Part shown: positions 1 through 7,658 of the stretch, piece after piece
Position numbering within the stretch: position 1 is the stretch's first letter
How the letters are laid out: each line of letters starts with the position of its first letter
Assembly (NCBI GenBank): GCA_009663005.1
Contig: CM018909.1
Span: 8,963,945-8,981,444, forward strand
DNA: 17,500 bases
Origin: Actinidia chinensis
Lineage: Eukaryota > Streptophyta > Magnoliopsida > Ericales > Actinidiaceae
Direction: 5' to 3'
Notes under the pieces: model-generated
The model's input: the letters and a program-made list of their open reading frames with translations, nothing else
Database searches by the model: none
What the model was told of the DNA's origin: nothing
Translations under genes and position numbers: made by a program

Positions 1-99
1 AATCTATGTATCCAAACGGAGTCTTATTAACTTATTCAGGATTGTCATGTGAATCAAACTATTTACAGGAACCAATATTACCATGACCTAGAAAGTTAT
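1..99. other. unassigned flank left of copia LTR
   Basis: This is AT-rich sequence with no convincing coding content. It lies beyond the proposed outer end of the copia LTR, so it should be the DNA into which that element inserted. The five bases next to the LTR (95-99, GTTAT) are a candidate target duplication, but no partner copy is recognisable in the window, so this cannot be confirmed. Confidence 0.4.
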
Positions 100-395
100 T
101 GTGCTGAAAATCAAATACCGACAACACACTAATAGATCCACATACACACAAATTTACGAGGTTCGACAATATTTCATACGTTCTCGGGTGGCAGCGATTT
201 CATTATATGGATAAACCAAAATACAAATACAAGTTTCACTCTCACTCTTACATATTTATCTCCTACACTACACAAACAGAGAAAATATAGAAATAAAGAG
301 AGGAAAGAACAAAGAGAGAGAGCTCCTCACAAACACTCAGCAACCGAAAAAACAAAAAATTCTCCTTGTTGTTGCCCTAGCAATGTGAATAAGAT

Positions 396-404
396 GCTTA
401 TATA
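396..404 (-). promoter_or_regulatory. TATA box of the copia LTR
   Basis: The minus strand reads TATATAAGC about 80 bp inside the LTR start, the usual U3/R position for a copia promoter. A (GA)n/(CT)n-rich leader follows. Assignment is by motif and position only. Confidence 0.5.
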
Positions 405-414
405 GAATAAGAAC

Positions 415-470
415 TTGGCTTGGGCTTAGGGTCGTGCTTGGGCTTGGGTTTGGGCTTGGACCCAATAGTG
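415..470. repeat. degenerate (TGGGCT)n minisatellite inside copia LTR
   Basis: Several imperfect copies of a six-base TGGGCT/TTGGGC unit lie in the U3 part of the copia LTR, just upstream of its TATA motif on the minus strand. Short repeats upstream of the promoter are common in copia U3 regions, but no function can be assigned here. Confidence 0.55.
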
Positions 471-484
471 AGCCAATATCAACA

Positions 485-495
485 ATCTCCACCTT
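485..495 (-). other. copia polypurine tract
   Basis: The minus strand reads AAGGTGGAGAT immediately before the TG that opens the LTR. This is the position and composition of the primer for plus-strand DNA synthesis in copia elements. It supports the element's orientation and the inner LTR boundary at 484. Confidence 0.6.
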
Positions 496-955
496 GGCCA
501 ATCAGACACCACGGCATTGAACATAATAGATATTTGTCCATTCCTTTTCCTCTCATAGTTAGTGCTTGGAGCTGAGGACCCGCACTTATTTTAAATTAGA
601 GTCCAATATGTACTCCCTGGTTTAACATTCAACATCCATGCTCAAACTTTGTAGAACCTTCTTCAGATAATGCTGTTTGAGACAACCACATAGTTCCTTT
701 AGCTTTTTCCCTCTTAATCTCCATACCAATAATTTTTTTGGCTTCTCTGAGATCTTTCATCTCAAAAGTCTTGCTGAGTTAAGCCTTTAACTTGTCAATC
801 TCTACTTTTCTTTTAGATACAATAAGCATATCATCCACATATAAGAGCAAATATATGAATGAATCATCATGAAGTTTGCAAAAATATACGCAATGATCAA
901 ACTAACTCCGTATATACTCATGAGCTAGAAGTTTCGATACCTAAGCTCTACTTTT
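496..955 (-). pseudogene. Ty1/copia pol remnant (reverse transcriptase, internally deleted)
   Basis: Minus-strand translation with frame changes gives a recognisable copia RT segment. A block around DHCVYF leads to YVDDMLI at 827-841, the catalytic YxDD motif with both aspartates intact, then KTFEMKDL and an IGMEIKREK block. These are conserved landmarks of plant copia reverse transcriptase just before RNase H. After about position 600 the sequence runs to the polypurine tract with no recognisable RNase H, which normally spans several hundred bases. An internal deletion or strong decay is therefore likely. In-frame stops (after KLKA and near the 3' end) and a breakpoint near 955 make it nonfunctional. 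gag, protease and integrase are absent. Confidence 0.75.
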
Positions 956-1640
956 AGCAAGGATGGCAGCTTAAATGATAGAAAACATAGAATACAAAGT
1001 TGGTTGCTCAAGTGGAGAGTTCTCCCTTTTTTTAAAAAATAAAAGTTCGGCCTCCCCCAAGACCAAAACGTGGAGGAGCAAAATGAATTTTTCCCAAAAA
1101 AATTGGGATTCTCAACTGGAAGAAATGCTAATGAACCAACCTCTTTGGGAATGGAGAAAGCAGAAGGAAGCAAAGCACCAGCCTAAAGAGCCATGGGCAC
1201 CTTCAAATTAAAATGGGTTTCTGTCAAAGTCTCTAACTATTATGCAGAGCCTGTTTGGATTAGAGAAAAACAAAACAGATGGACCTGAGTAGTGACTGAA
1301 GGAACTTCCAGTGAAGTGTTGCAGATATATAACGATGTGATGGTGAAATGGGTTCTGTGATTTGGATATGGAAAGCTAGAGAAGATAAGATAATCTCAAC
1401 AGATCAATTCTGCCACTTCAATTCCAAGCAACCAATCAATCTTTGAATTTTGGATTTTTTATTATTTTTTTAATTATTTTTTATATGAGTGGTTGGGTGG
1501 GCCTAAGATATTTTAAAAATGGACATTTGGGCTTGTCTCTCGAGGTGTTCCTCTACAAATAGTAATGGGATGGGCATGGAAAATTTGCAGAGGATAATGG
1601 ATTTTGAAACAATTGATCCTGATATTGGATACGCTGTTTA
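956..1640. other. AT-rich stretch, no gene recognised
   Basis: Short open frames occur on both strands at about 925-1210, but they share no motif with known proteins and are antisense to each other, so I treat them as chance. The stretch includes T-rich runs (1453-1485) and no clear repeat structure. It may hold more of the copia element decayed past recognition. Confidence 0.4.
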
Positions 1641-1839
1641 GAACTTTGACCCATCCGTCAAATCCGACTCGTACGATCCGAATTTCAAGCTAGCGACGGT
1701 TTTGATCTATTGAACGGTCGGTTATAGGTTTTGATTCAAGAAATCCGAATGAATTCGGAGCGGTTGACGAAAACACAACATGAATCTAAGATATTTTGTG
1801 CAAGAAAGAACCCTTTCTCACTCTATCTTAATTCTTACT

Positions 1840-1990
1840 CAATCACAGTAAATCACTGTGACTATGAGTCTGTGATACGCCTCCCCCGTTTCTCTCTCTC
1901 TCAAGTTGCATCAATCAACACTCAACACACTCAAGACTCAACTGACTCAATCATAGTGAATCACTGTGACTGTGAGTCTGTGATACGCCT
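1840..1990. repeat. direct duplication of a 44-bp block, 107 bp apart
   Basis: The blocks at 1840-1883 and 1947-1990 are nearly identical. Both run from TCAATCA through AATCACTGTGACT to GAGTCTGTGATACGCCTCC, with about three differences. Each contains a short AATCACTGTGACT/GAGTC region with partial dyad character. The intervening DNA is CT-rich and ACTCAA-rich. The second copy runs straight into a 14-base C tract (1997-2010). Confidence 0.8.
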
Positions 1991-1996
1991 CCTCCT

Positions 1997-2010
1997 CCCC
2001 CCCCCCCCCC
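1997..2010. repeat. poly-C homopolymer (14 bases)
   Basis: Fourteen uninterrupted cytosines follow CCTCCT. Such a run is prone to length error in sequencing and to slippage in vivo. It breaks any open frame through this region unpredictably, which is one reason not to accept the 185-codon frame that crosses it. Confidence 0.9.
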
Positions 2011-2089
2011 ATCCCTCAAACAGAAAAACCATAGCAGTCTCTCTCTCTCAGACGAGGAAAAAAAATAGGGGAGAGAGGGTCGTTGTTCA

Positions 2090-2430
2090 TGTGTTGCCGA
2101 CAAGGAACACGGAAACAGGCTTACTCCATCAAGCAGCAAGCATCCATGGTGAGGTGTCTTTATGGACTTCTGCCACGGATTTAGGAAGCCATGTTTCTTC
2201 ACTGGATTATGTGCATATAATTAGAATTAAGTTTGGGTTGGCTTCATGGTGCTTGCCTATGTGCCGAGCACGAGGAACACGGGAATAAGGCACGCTCCAA
2301 TCAAGCAGCAAGCATCCATGGTGAAAGTGTCTGTGGACATCTGCCACGATTTAGGAAGCCACCCCCGTGCTCCCCGGTCACTCTTTTCACTGTGCCATTA
2401 TGTTGCACTATACATTAAGAATTAAGTTTG
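2090..2430. repeat. tandem duplication, about 170-bp unit, two copies
   Basis: Copy 1 (about 2090-2235) and copy 2 (about 2258-2430) share several landmarks in the same order: GGAACACGG, then TCAAGCAGCAAGCATCCATG, then TCTGCCACG, then ATTTAGGAAGCCA, and finally GAATTAAGTTTG. Differences are mostly short indels. Copy 2 has an extra GC-rich segment after the GGAAGCCA block. No protein is recognised. The duplication is a direct repeat of noncoding or unrecognised sequence. Confidence 0.8.
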
Positions 2431-2810
2431 CTACAGCTGGACTGCTCGCTAACAACCTTTTGCTTATAGCTTCAAATTCACTATTATTGCAAAAGATGCC
2501 AGGCAATATTTGTAAACTTTAGTATTTACAATGAAATTTTGATTAAAATTGACTAAATTAAGTAATAACTAATAAGGTAAAGTGAGTCATAATAAACTTT
2601 TTAAGTGAACCAAAATTAAATTTTTTTATTCTTCCAAGTTGGAAGAAAATCCTACCAAACCGACCGCAACCCACTAACCCGTGCACGGGCGGTTTCATGA
2701 GATTTCTGTTAGAGTCAGTTCTTGAGATTTTTAACCCGAATGTAATCGGGTGGTTGACGGATTATGGTCAAACTTGACCCATCCGAACTGTGAACCCTAT
2801 GACAAATTAG
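2431..2810. other. AT-rich spacer, no gene recognised
   Basis: No open frame of note lies here. The stretch includes a perfect 9+1+9 palindrome at 2629-2647 and the right arm of the weak inverted repeat that pairs with 1642-1690. Its last eight bases (CAAATTAG, 2803-2810) are the left target-duplication candidate of the adjacent hAT-like element. Confidence 0.5.
2629..2647. repeat. perfect short palindrome
   Basis: TTCTTCCAA, one central G, then TTGGAAGAA: nine-base arms with a one-base centre, directly after a T-rich stretch. It could be a cruciform-prone site or a dimeric protein site (the TTCnnGAA-like arms recall a heat-shock element), but nothing nearby gives it context. Confidence 0.6.
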
Positions 2811-2972
2811 TAGGGGTGTCCACAGACCAGATTGGTCCAGTTCCATATGAATTCAATACCAAACTATTTTTTATGGTTCTGAAAAAATGAGGATCGTAAC
2901 CTAACCATTACAAGTATAGAACCAAACCAAAATCAATCCACCTTATTGGTCCAATTTCAGTTCGGTTTCAGT

Positions 2973-3011
<39 letters not shown>

Positions 3012-3129
3012 GAAATTGCAAGACAAAGGTTCATTTAAAATACACCATAATTTTCATTAATATATCAGTCGAGAACCAAAAATTAGTACAAAATAGTTAA
3101 TAAATTGAACTCATAAAGATATTACGTCA

Positions 3130-3168
<39 letters not shown>

Positions 3169-3492
3169 TATAAAATTGATAGAGAAAGAAGGTGGAAGGA
3201 TTTTTGATGGAAAAATGATGGAGTGGTCCCAATATCTATGGGAAGTGAAAATAGTCGAATAATATATATATATATTAATATATATATATATCTAATATAT
3301 ATATATATAGTCGGTTCCTATAGGTTCAAACCACGGTTTGAAAAAAAAAAACGATAACCGAACCAAATTTTCGGTTCTTAATTTTTAAAAACCAAAACCT
3401 AAACCATTAAACCATAGAACCAATTCAAAAAGCACGATTGTCAGTTGGTTCCGATCGCGTCAATGTTTTTGAAATATTTTTGGACACCCCTA
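2811..3492. mobile_element. hAT-like nonautonomous DNA transposon (MITE-type, 682 bp)
   Basis: The element starts TAGGGGTGTCCA at 2811 and ends TGGACACCCCTA at 3492, a perfect 12-bp terminal inverted repeat. The flanks read CAAATTAG on the left and CGGAATTAG on the right, an imperfect match to the 8-bp target duplication made by hAT transposases. There is no transposase frame. The interior has GGTTC/GAACC-type motifs repeated near both ends (for example ATAGAACCAA and TCGGTTC blocks) and an AT dinucleotide tract. Family assignment rests on the TIR and the target-site length, both known features of plant hAT elements. The degraded duplication suggests age. Confidence 0.75.
3261..3310. repeat. 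AT dinucleotide microsatellite
   Basis: Near-continuous TA/AT repeats with short interruptions lie in the middle of the hAT-like element. This is common in plant MITEs and highly variable in length between individuals. Confidence 0.85.
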
Positions 3493-3552
3493 CGGAATTA
3501 GAGTGTTCCCAACACATATTTTGACAGTGGTAAGTTCTAGTTTTTAATCATG

Positions 3553-4243
3553 TTATCCATGGAGTTGGTTCAGTTGGGTAAAATTGGAGTTTATGTTAGA
3601 TCTTAATTTGAATCTTTCCAGTAGGGAAATTAATGCAAAAGTTGGTGGAACGTGTTTTTCATGCCTAGGCGAACCGTACTCAGGGGCATTCGCACCGGTG
3701 TCGATGGCATCGATCCAGGCATCTAGGTCTTTAATCTTCTGGGTGGTGGACTTATCTCGGCGCCTATGCATCTGGTTATTCCGTGCGAGGTGACCTTCCT
3801 CTTCTTCTGGTTACCTCACCATCAGTATCGTGAGTCCAACTAGAAGATCGAGACTCTGACACGATGGGACTCCTCTCTTGGCTGGAGTGCAAACTTGCTG
3901 ACCGGTGACGGCTCCTGGCCGAATGCCCTTGGCCGGCACTATGGCGACTCTTGGAATCTTGATTGCCTGATTGGCGAGACTGACAAGATCGCTCAGTAGC
4001 TTCTAAAGCAAGTGAGGCAGGCGGAGGCAAATTGTTTGTGGCGAGGTGTTGCACTAGGCGAGCGTTAATCTCGTTCATAACCCTGATCTGCTCGCCAATT
4101 CCATGCATCTCACGATGGATAATGCCTTCTAGATTTGGAGCTTGACTTGTGTTCGCCAATGATCGTGCTCTGTTATCTAAAGGGCTGTTGGTACTTGGTC
4201 TAGGTAACAAATGACTACGCAATAGAAAGTTGAGAACTGTCAT
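3553..4243 (-). pseudogene. Ty3/gypsy gag N-terminal fragment, probably Tat-like (minus copy)
   Basis: The minus-strand ATG at 4243 lies just inside the primer-binding region. Its frame runs about 155 codons: a proline/serine-rich start, a helix-prone block around [17 protein letters not shown], and a long Ser/Arg/His-rich stretch typical of RNA-binding gag N-termini. It stops near 3777. The frame then shifts and continues at about 3771 with RRRDKSTTQKIKDLDA, a block I associate with the pre-capsid region of plant Tat-type gypsy gag. Similarity fades past about 3650 and no capsid domain follows, so the gene is truncated. Lineage is from memory of family motifs and not searched. The 17261-17500 copy aligns with its middle. 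Confidence 0.75.
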
Positions 4244-4262
4244 TCTTATAGACGGTACCAAA
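4242..4262 (-). other. primer-binding region of Tat-like element (minus copy)
   Basis: The minus strand reads TTTGGTACCGTCTATAAGAA a few bases after the LTR end. It matches TTTGGCACTGTCTGTGGAAA at the same place in the plus copy (7639-7658). Conservation and position right after the LTR fit a tRNA primer-binding site. Which tRNA primes it cannot be decided here. Confidence 0.55.
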
Positions 4263-4267
4263 CTGTT

Positions 4268-4863
4268 GTGGTAGAAATTTGGGGGCAAACAACCAACAGT
4301 TAAAACTGTTCTTAAGCTCAGTATTGATTTCAAGCGACCTTAACGACCTATGCAAGGAAACAAACGTAACTGACTAAGGCAAGGACGCTACGAACCCCTC
4401 CGACGTAGAGATCAAACCAAGGCGAACAGACTAAACAATAATTTACTAGAGCTCTCAAAATGAGTATGCAAGTGATTCATACCTCTTCACTGGAGGGGGA
4501 GCGATCTCTTATAGATGGAGAACGGAGAGCCGTGTGAGGAGATCACGACGAAATCTTCGGGTGGCTAAGCATGGAAGGAGATCTTGTAGATATCGGAGGA
4601 GAATTAAGAAGATGCCATATGGAGGTGGTACCCACAATGTTGGAGTCCAAGAGGAGATGGAGTCTCATATTGATTCTTATCCATGAAGGACCTAGCGAGA
4701 CAGTTCTCCTCGCCCACAAGCGAGGTGATGGTGTAAGGCGATCAGACTATTCGAGGAAAGTAAGCGAGTTAAACATGGATCACGGGAGGTGATGGCGACA
4801 CGATTTTCTTATGCGAGGCACTCACCTTAGTTCAATTAGCAAGTGGAGAATTTTCCCTCATCA
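4268..4863 (-). repeat. LTR of Tat-like gypsy element (minus copy, about 596 bp)
   Basis: On the minus strand it runs from TGATGAGGGAAAATTCTCC at 4863 to CTACCACA at 4268. The same order of landmarks occurs in the plus-strand LTR at 7062-7634: the start, a CATCTCCT...GAGACTC block, CCGATATCT, ACACGGCTC, a TATA motif, a TCGCCTTGGT block, then a GTTACGTTTGTT block near the end. This is the 5' LTR, because the primer site and gag follow it at lower coordinates. No second LTR for this copy lies in the window, and the internal part stops near 3553, so the element is a truncated fragment. Confidence 0.8.
4507..4516 (-). promoter_or_regulatory. TATA box of Tat-like LTR (minus copy)
   Basis: The minus strand reads ATCTATAAGA about 30 bp after the shared ACACGGCTC block, at the place where the plus copy has CTATATAAAGG (7380-7390). 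Shared position between two diverged copies supports a real U3/R promoter. Confidence 0.55.
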
Positions 4864-5246
4864 AGTTCAAACATTGAAGTTTTCAAAGGGGCAGTGAACC
4901 CAAAAGCAGTGAAAAAGGAAATGAGGGATGGCGGATGGTTTTTGGTCCTTCAACTGGGTGGAGAAGAGAGGTGGTGAAAAGAGTTTGATGTTGTAGTTGT
5001 GATGCTGAATGTGGGGGATGAGCCATGGGAATGGTAAGTGATTGTAGTTGTTAGAACGGTTAATGGTGGTTTAATCGCTATGATTCAAAAATATTTTTCT
5101 TTTATTTTTATTTTAAAACAGAGGTGAGTAAAATATATTTGTTCATATTCATTCATCACGGATGAATCAACAATTCATAATTAATTAATATTTTTTGTTC
5201 ATTTTGTTTGTCTAAAAAAATAAATAGAATGGCCAAGTTTTTTTTT
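4864..5246. other. spacer between Tat-like LTR and AT-rich region, nothing recognised
   Basis: There is no open frame with recognisable motifs and no clear repeat. The sequence changes from balanced composition to strongly AT-rich after about 5080. It is the outer flank of the minus-strand Tat-like LTR. The five flanking bases (AGTTC, 4864-4868) have no visible partner because the other end of that element is missing. Confidence 0.45.
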
Positions 5247-6021
5247 TTAGTCGCCATCTAGTTATAAGTCCTTGAAAACCATAAAAATATATTAATTTCG
5301 TGAATAAGGTACTAAGTGAAAACGTGTTAGGAACCCACTGGACCTAACAAGTGAAAATGTGTTAGGTACTCACTCGGCCTAACAACTATTATTAAGTTCT
5401 ACTCAATATTTTAAATTTATTTAAAAATTAAATAGTTAAGCCCTTGTGAATGCATGAACAATTAATCATGCAACATCTGAGTGCGAGAAAAATAATACAT
5501 GAAAAAAGAAAAAAACCCACAAAACCCTAAAAATTTAATATCTATCATTATAAAAAAAAAAACATGACAGTTACAAGGCTTCAATAATTTTTCTTTAACA
5601 TCACGAGAGGACAATGATTAAATTCTAATTTTTGAGGTCTTTTTACAACTATAAAAATAAAATAAAAATAAATCTACATATAAAAAGAATTTAAATTTTA
5701 CCCTTCTACTTGCTCCTTGACTGTTGGCCATTGTGTTAAATTTTGGATTTTCATCGTTGGATCGCTTCAAATTATCCTCGGAATTAAACTCCAGATGTGA
5801 ATCTTTGGATGACTTCTTTCAACTCTTTGAATGTGTTCTTTCTATAGAAGAATCCTAACTCAAGAACACTTTTTTTTTATGTTATAATATTTTCTTCACT
5901 ATTTTTTCTCTCTAATCTCTCTTTTTTATCCCACTATTTTCTCTTTTTTCTCTACTTTTCTCTCTCTTCCCACTCTAGAGTTTGTGGGGCTTTATTATGA
6001 AGAATAAAGGGTATTTATATG
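5247..6021 (-). other. possible LTR or leader remnant of another retroelement
   Basis: On the minus strand, TATAAATACCC (6009-6019) is followed by a long purine-rich leader (about 5880-5975). An ATG in good context (ACAATGGCC, ATG at 5729-5731) opens a 40-codon frame starting MANSQGASRR, with no recognised family. Further down come the 35-bp duplicated GGTTCCTAACAC-type block (5314-5383) and AACTAGATGGCGACT (about 5248-5262). The last two recall, from memory, the LTR end and primer region of some plant gypsy elements. The parts are in a plausible order but no LTR pair or coding domain confirms it. Treat this as a lead only. Confidence 0.25.
5314..5383. repeat. 35-bp tandem duplication with internal inverted arms
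   Basis: Copy 1 (5314-5348) and copy 2 (5349-5383) are exactly 35 bp each and abut. Both read AAGTGAAAA.GTGTTAGG, a variable 11-base centre, then CCTAAC. Within each unit TGTTAGG and CCTAAC(A) form inverted arms around the 11-base centre. Differences sit mostly in the loop, so the arms look conserved. Confidence 0.85.
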
Positions 6022-7061
6022 AGAGCACGTCTCTTCAAATTAGAAATTTATGATTTTGAAAACTTTTGGGGAGGTTCCATTGTATATGGGAAAGAGAACA
6101 TCTTTTGGGTGATTTTCACCACCTAAGAAAGAAAATAATCTCTGAAAATAAAAAAATATTTGTTTTTGTTTTTTATGAAAATACATTTTTGGAATAAAAA
6201 ATAATTGGGCCAAAATTAAAAAAAAATGAACTCGAAACCATATTTTTTAAAAAATAATTGGGCCAAAAGTAATGAAAGATATTTTCAAAAATTATTTTTG
6301 AAAACTTTATTTCTTAAATCACCATATTTCCTAAATACTCCCAACCTTTCTTCCTAAAATTAAATAAAAAGAATGAGATATTCGACACAAATTACACATT
6401 CAATTCGTTCGGAGAATTTATCTTCCAGGTAACGATCCAACCAACAAATCTACAAGTTGCCGTAGAATAGCGAGTGTAAATGATGCTGGTGGGGGAGTTA
6501 AATCTGAAGTTGGTGATTTGGGCTTTAGTGAGTGTATAAAGGTAATTTTATAATTTTAATTTGGTCTCGATACAAACCACTTATTCCCAACCATATCCCA
6601 TCTTCACCCTCCCAAACAGGTATACACCCACCTCCACCACCACCCTCCTTTACCTCCCACTGCCACCCATCCTCAATAACCTATTCAAAGCATTTTCACT
6701 CACCAACCGATAATACTTGCCAGAGAATGAATTAGGCAAAATCGTATGAAAGCAAGGGAAATCAAAATTGAAGGTCTAGAATTTCAAATTAATCAATCTA
6801 TTTGCTGAGATTTGAGTTTTGATACTTGGGGAGCACAACCTGTAAGAAATAACATTTTGGGTTCTTTCTTCCCTCCATTTTCTCACAACCAAATAGAATA
6901 AATACATAAATAAACATATACATATATAACTACACGAATGTGAACACACGGATAGACAGACAATATACATATTTTCTCCTGTGGGCCGATTTGGGATTTT
7001 GGTGGCAGTGATCAGAGGTTGTATCACCAGTGTCGGTGGCTACCAGAGGTGGGATGATGTG
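6022..7061. other. AT-rich spacer, no gene recognised
   Basis: Two copies of an AAAAAATAATTGGGCCAAAA block occur at about 6195-6219 and 6249-6272, roughly 54 bp apart. A pyrimidine-rich CCACC/CCTCC-rich patch lies at about 6605-6675. Small open frames here have no recognisable motif. The right end is the insertion flank of the plus-strand Tat-like LTR. Confidence 0.45.
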
Positions 7062-7146
7062 TGATGTGGGGTAAAATCTCCACTTATTAATGATCTGAAA
7101 TAGATTCGTTGCCTAAAGGGGCCACGTCGCCAACGTATTGAGGTTG

Positions 7147-7153
7147 CCACGTG
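7147..7153 (+). promoter_or_regulatory. G-box-like motif in Tat-like LTR
   Basis: CCACGTG contains the CACGTG core bound by plant bZIP and bHLH factors. It lies about 230 bp upstream of the LTR TATA box, a plausible enhancer distance. The motif is short and could occur by chance. The minus copy does not clearly keep it. Confidence 0.35.
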
Positions 7154-7155
7154 TT

Positions 7156-7179
7156 CTATCTCGCCAATGGGCGAGATAG
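7156..7179. repeat. perfect hairpin in Tat-like LTR
   Basis: CTATCTCGCC and GGCGAGATAG are perfect ten-base inverted arms around AATG. The minus-strand LTR has a related but imperfect pair at the matching place (CTCGC...GCGAG near 4709-4728), so the structure may be a family feature and not chance. Confidence 0.65.
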
Positions 7180-7380
7180 TTCCCTTCGCCTACCAGAAGA
7201 TTACTTCCATAAGGAATCCATCTCCTTGAGACTCTTTCTCTGCCACGTCACCTATAATTATGGTTTATTCTCCAAATGGCATTCTCCTATGTTTACTCCG
7301 ATATCTCCGGGATCTCTTTCTATACTTAGCCATCCAAGGATCACACCGTAATTTCCTTACACGGCTCTTCACTCTCCAAC

Positions 7381-7388
7381 TATATAAA
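7381..7388 (+). promoter_or_regulatory. TATA box of Tat-like LTR (plus copy)
   Basis: TATATAAA lies about 320 bp inside the LTR, after the ACACGGCTC block shared with the other copy and before the leader. It is a strong match to a plant TATA box at the same place in both copies. Confidence 0.65.
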
Positions 7389-7638
7389 GGCCGTTCCCCC
7401 TTCACAAAAAGGTACGAATGAATCCTGGCATATTCACTTTGACAGCTCTGATGTTCTGTCTTGCCTAACTTATACTCGCCTTGGTCTGATTCTCACGCCG
7501 GAGGGGGTTTGAGCAGCCTTCCTCCGGCCGGTTACGTTTGTTATTCTGCGTAAGTCCCTGACTTATTGTCGAGGTCCAATACTGAGGTAAAAGAGCAATT
7601 TGACTACTGGTTGCTCGCTCCTAGATTTTACACAATAG

Positions 7639-7658
7639 TTTGGCACTGTCTGTGGAAA
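7639..7658 (+). other. primer-binding region of Tat-like element (plus copy)
   Basis: TTTGGCACTGTCTGTGGAAA lies four bases after the LTR end and matches the minus copy at 4242-4262. It directly precedes the gag ATG (7658-7660). The priming tRNA is not assigned. Confidence 0.55.

Larger units (their letters stand above)
100..484 (-). repeat. Ty1/copia 3' LTR (minus orientation)
   Basis: Read on the minus strand, the segment starts TGTTGATATTGG at 484 and ends in CAGCACA at 100, giving the TG...CA termini of an LTR about 385 bp long. A purine-rich tract (AAGGTGGAGAT, 485-495) directly precedes it, as expected for a copia polypurine tract. A TATA motif (TATATAAGC, 396-404) lies about 80 bp inside, followed by a GA/CT-rich leader (about 285-325). 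Pol-derived sequence with a YVDD motif lies on the internal side at higher coordinates, so this is the 3' LTR. The outer boundary at 100 rests on the CA rule alone and could be off by several bases. The 5' LTR is absent. Confidence 0.7.
1642..2775. repeat. possible old element bounded by degenerate inverted repeat
   Basis: The left edge (about 1642-1690, starting AACTTTGACCCATCCGTCAA) resembles the reverse complement of the right edge (about 2731-2775, AAGTTTGACCATAATCCGTC). By eye, both arms share TTTGACC, ATCCGTCAA and a later CCGA block over about 45 bp. This suggests a roughly 1.1-kb nonautonomous DNA transposon or fold-back element containing the internal duplications. No target duplication was found. 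Similarity is moderate and gapped, so this is a weak call. Confidence 0.25.
7062..7634 (+). repeat. 5' LTR of Tat-like gypsy element (plus copy, about 573 bp)
   Basis: It starts TGATGTGGGGTAAAATCTCC at 7062 and ends TTTTACACA at 7634. It aligns along its length with the minus-strand LTR at 4268-4863, which defines both ends. It contains a G-box-like CCACGTG (7147-7153), a perfect 10+4+10 hairpin at 7156-7179 and a TATA box at 7381-7388. The primer region and first gag codons follow, so it is the 5' LTR. Divergence from the minus copy is considerable, so these are two old or separate insertions and not a recent duplication. Confidence 0.8.

Noticed and set aside
1731..2288. 185-codon plus-strand open frame
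   Set aside because: It crosses a 14-base C tract, CT-rich repeats and both tandem duplications, has low-complexity composition and no recognisable motif. The open length comes from repeats lacking stops in one frame.
3584..3793. 69-codon plus-strand open frame
   Set aside because: It is antisense to the Tat-like gag remnant, whose protein similarity is on the minus strand.
4571..4792. 73-codon plus-strand open frame
   Set aside because: It lies antisense inside the minus-strand Tat-like LTR, which is defined by alignment with 7062-7634.
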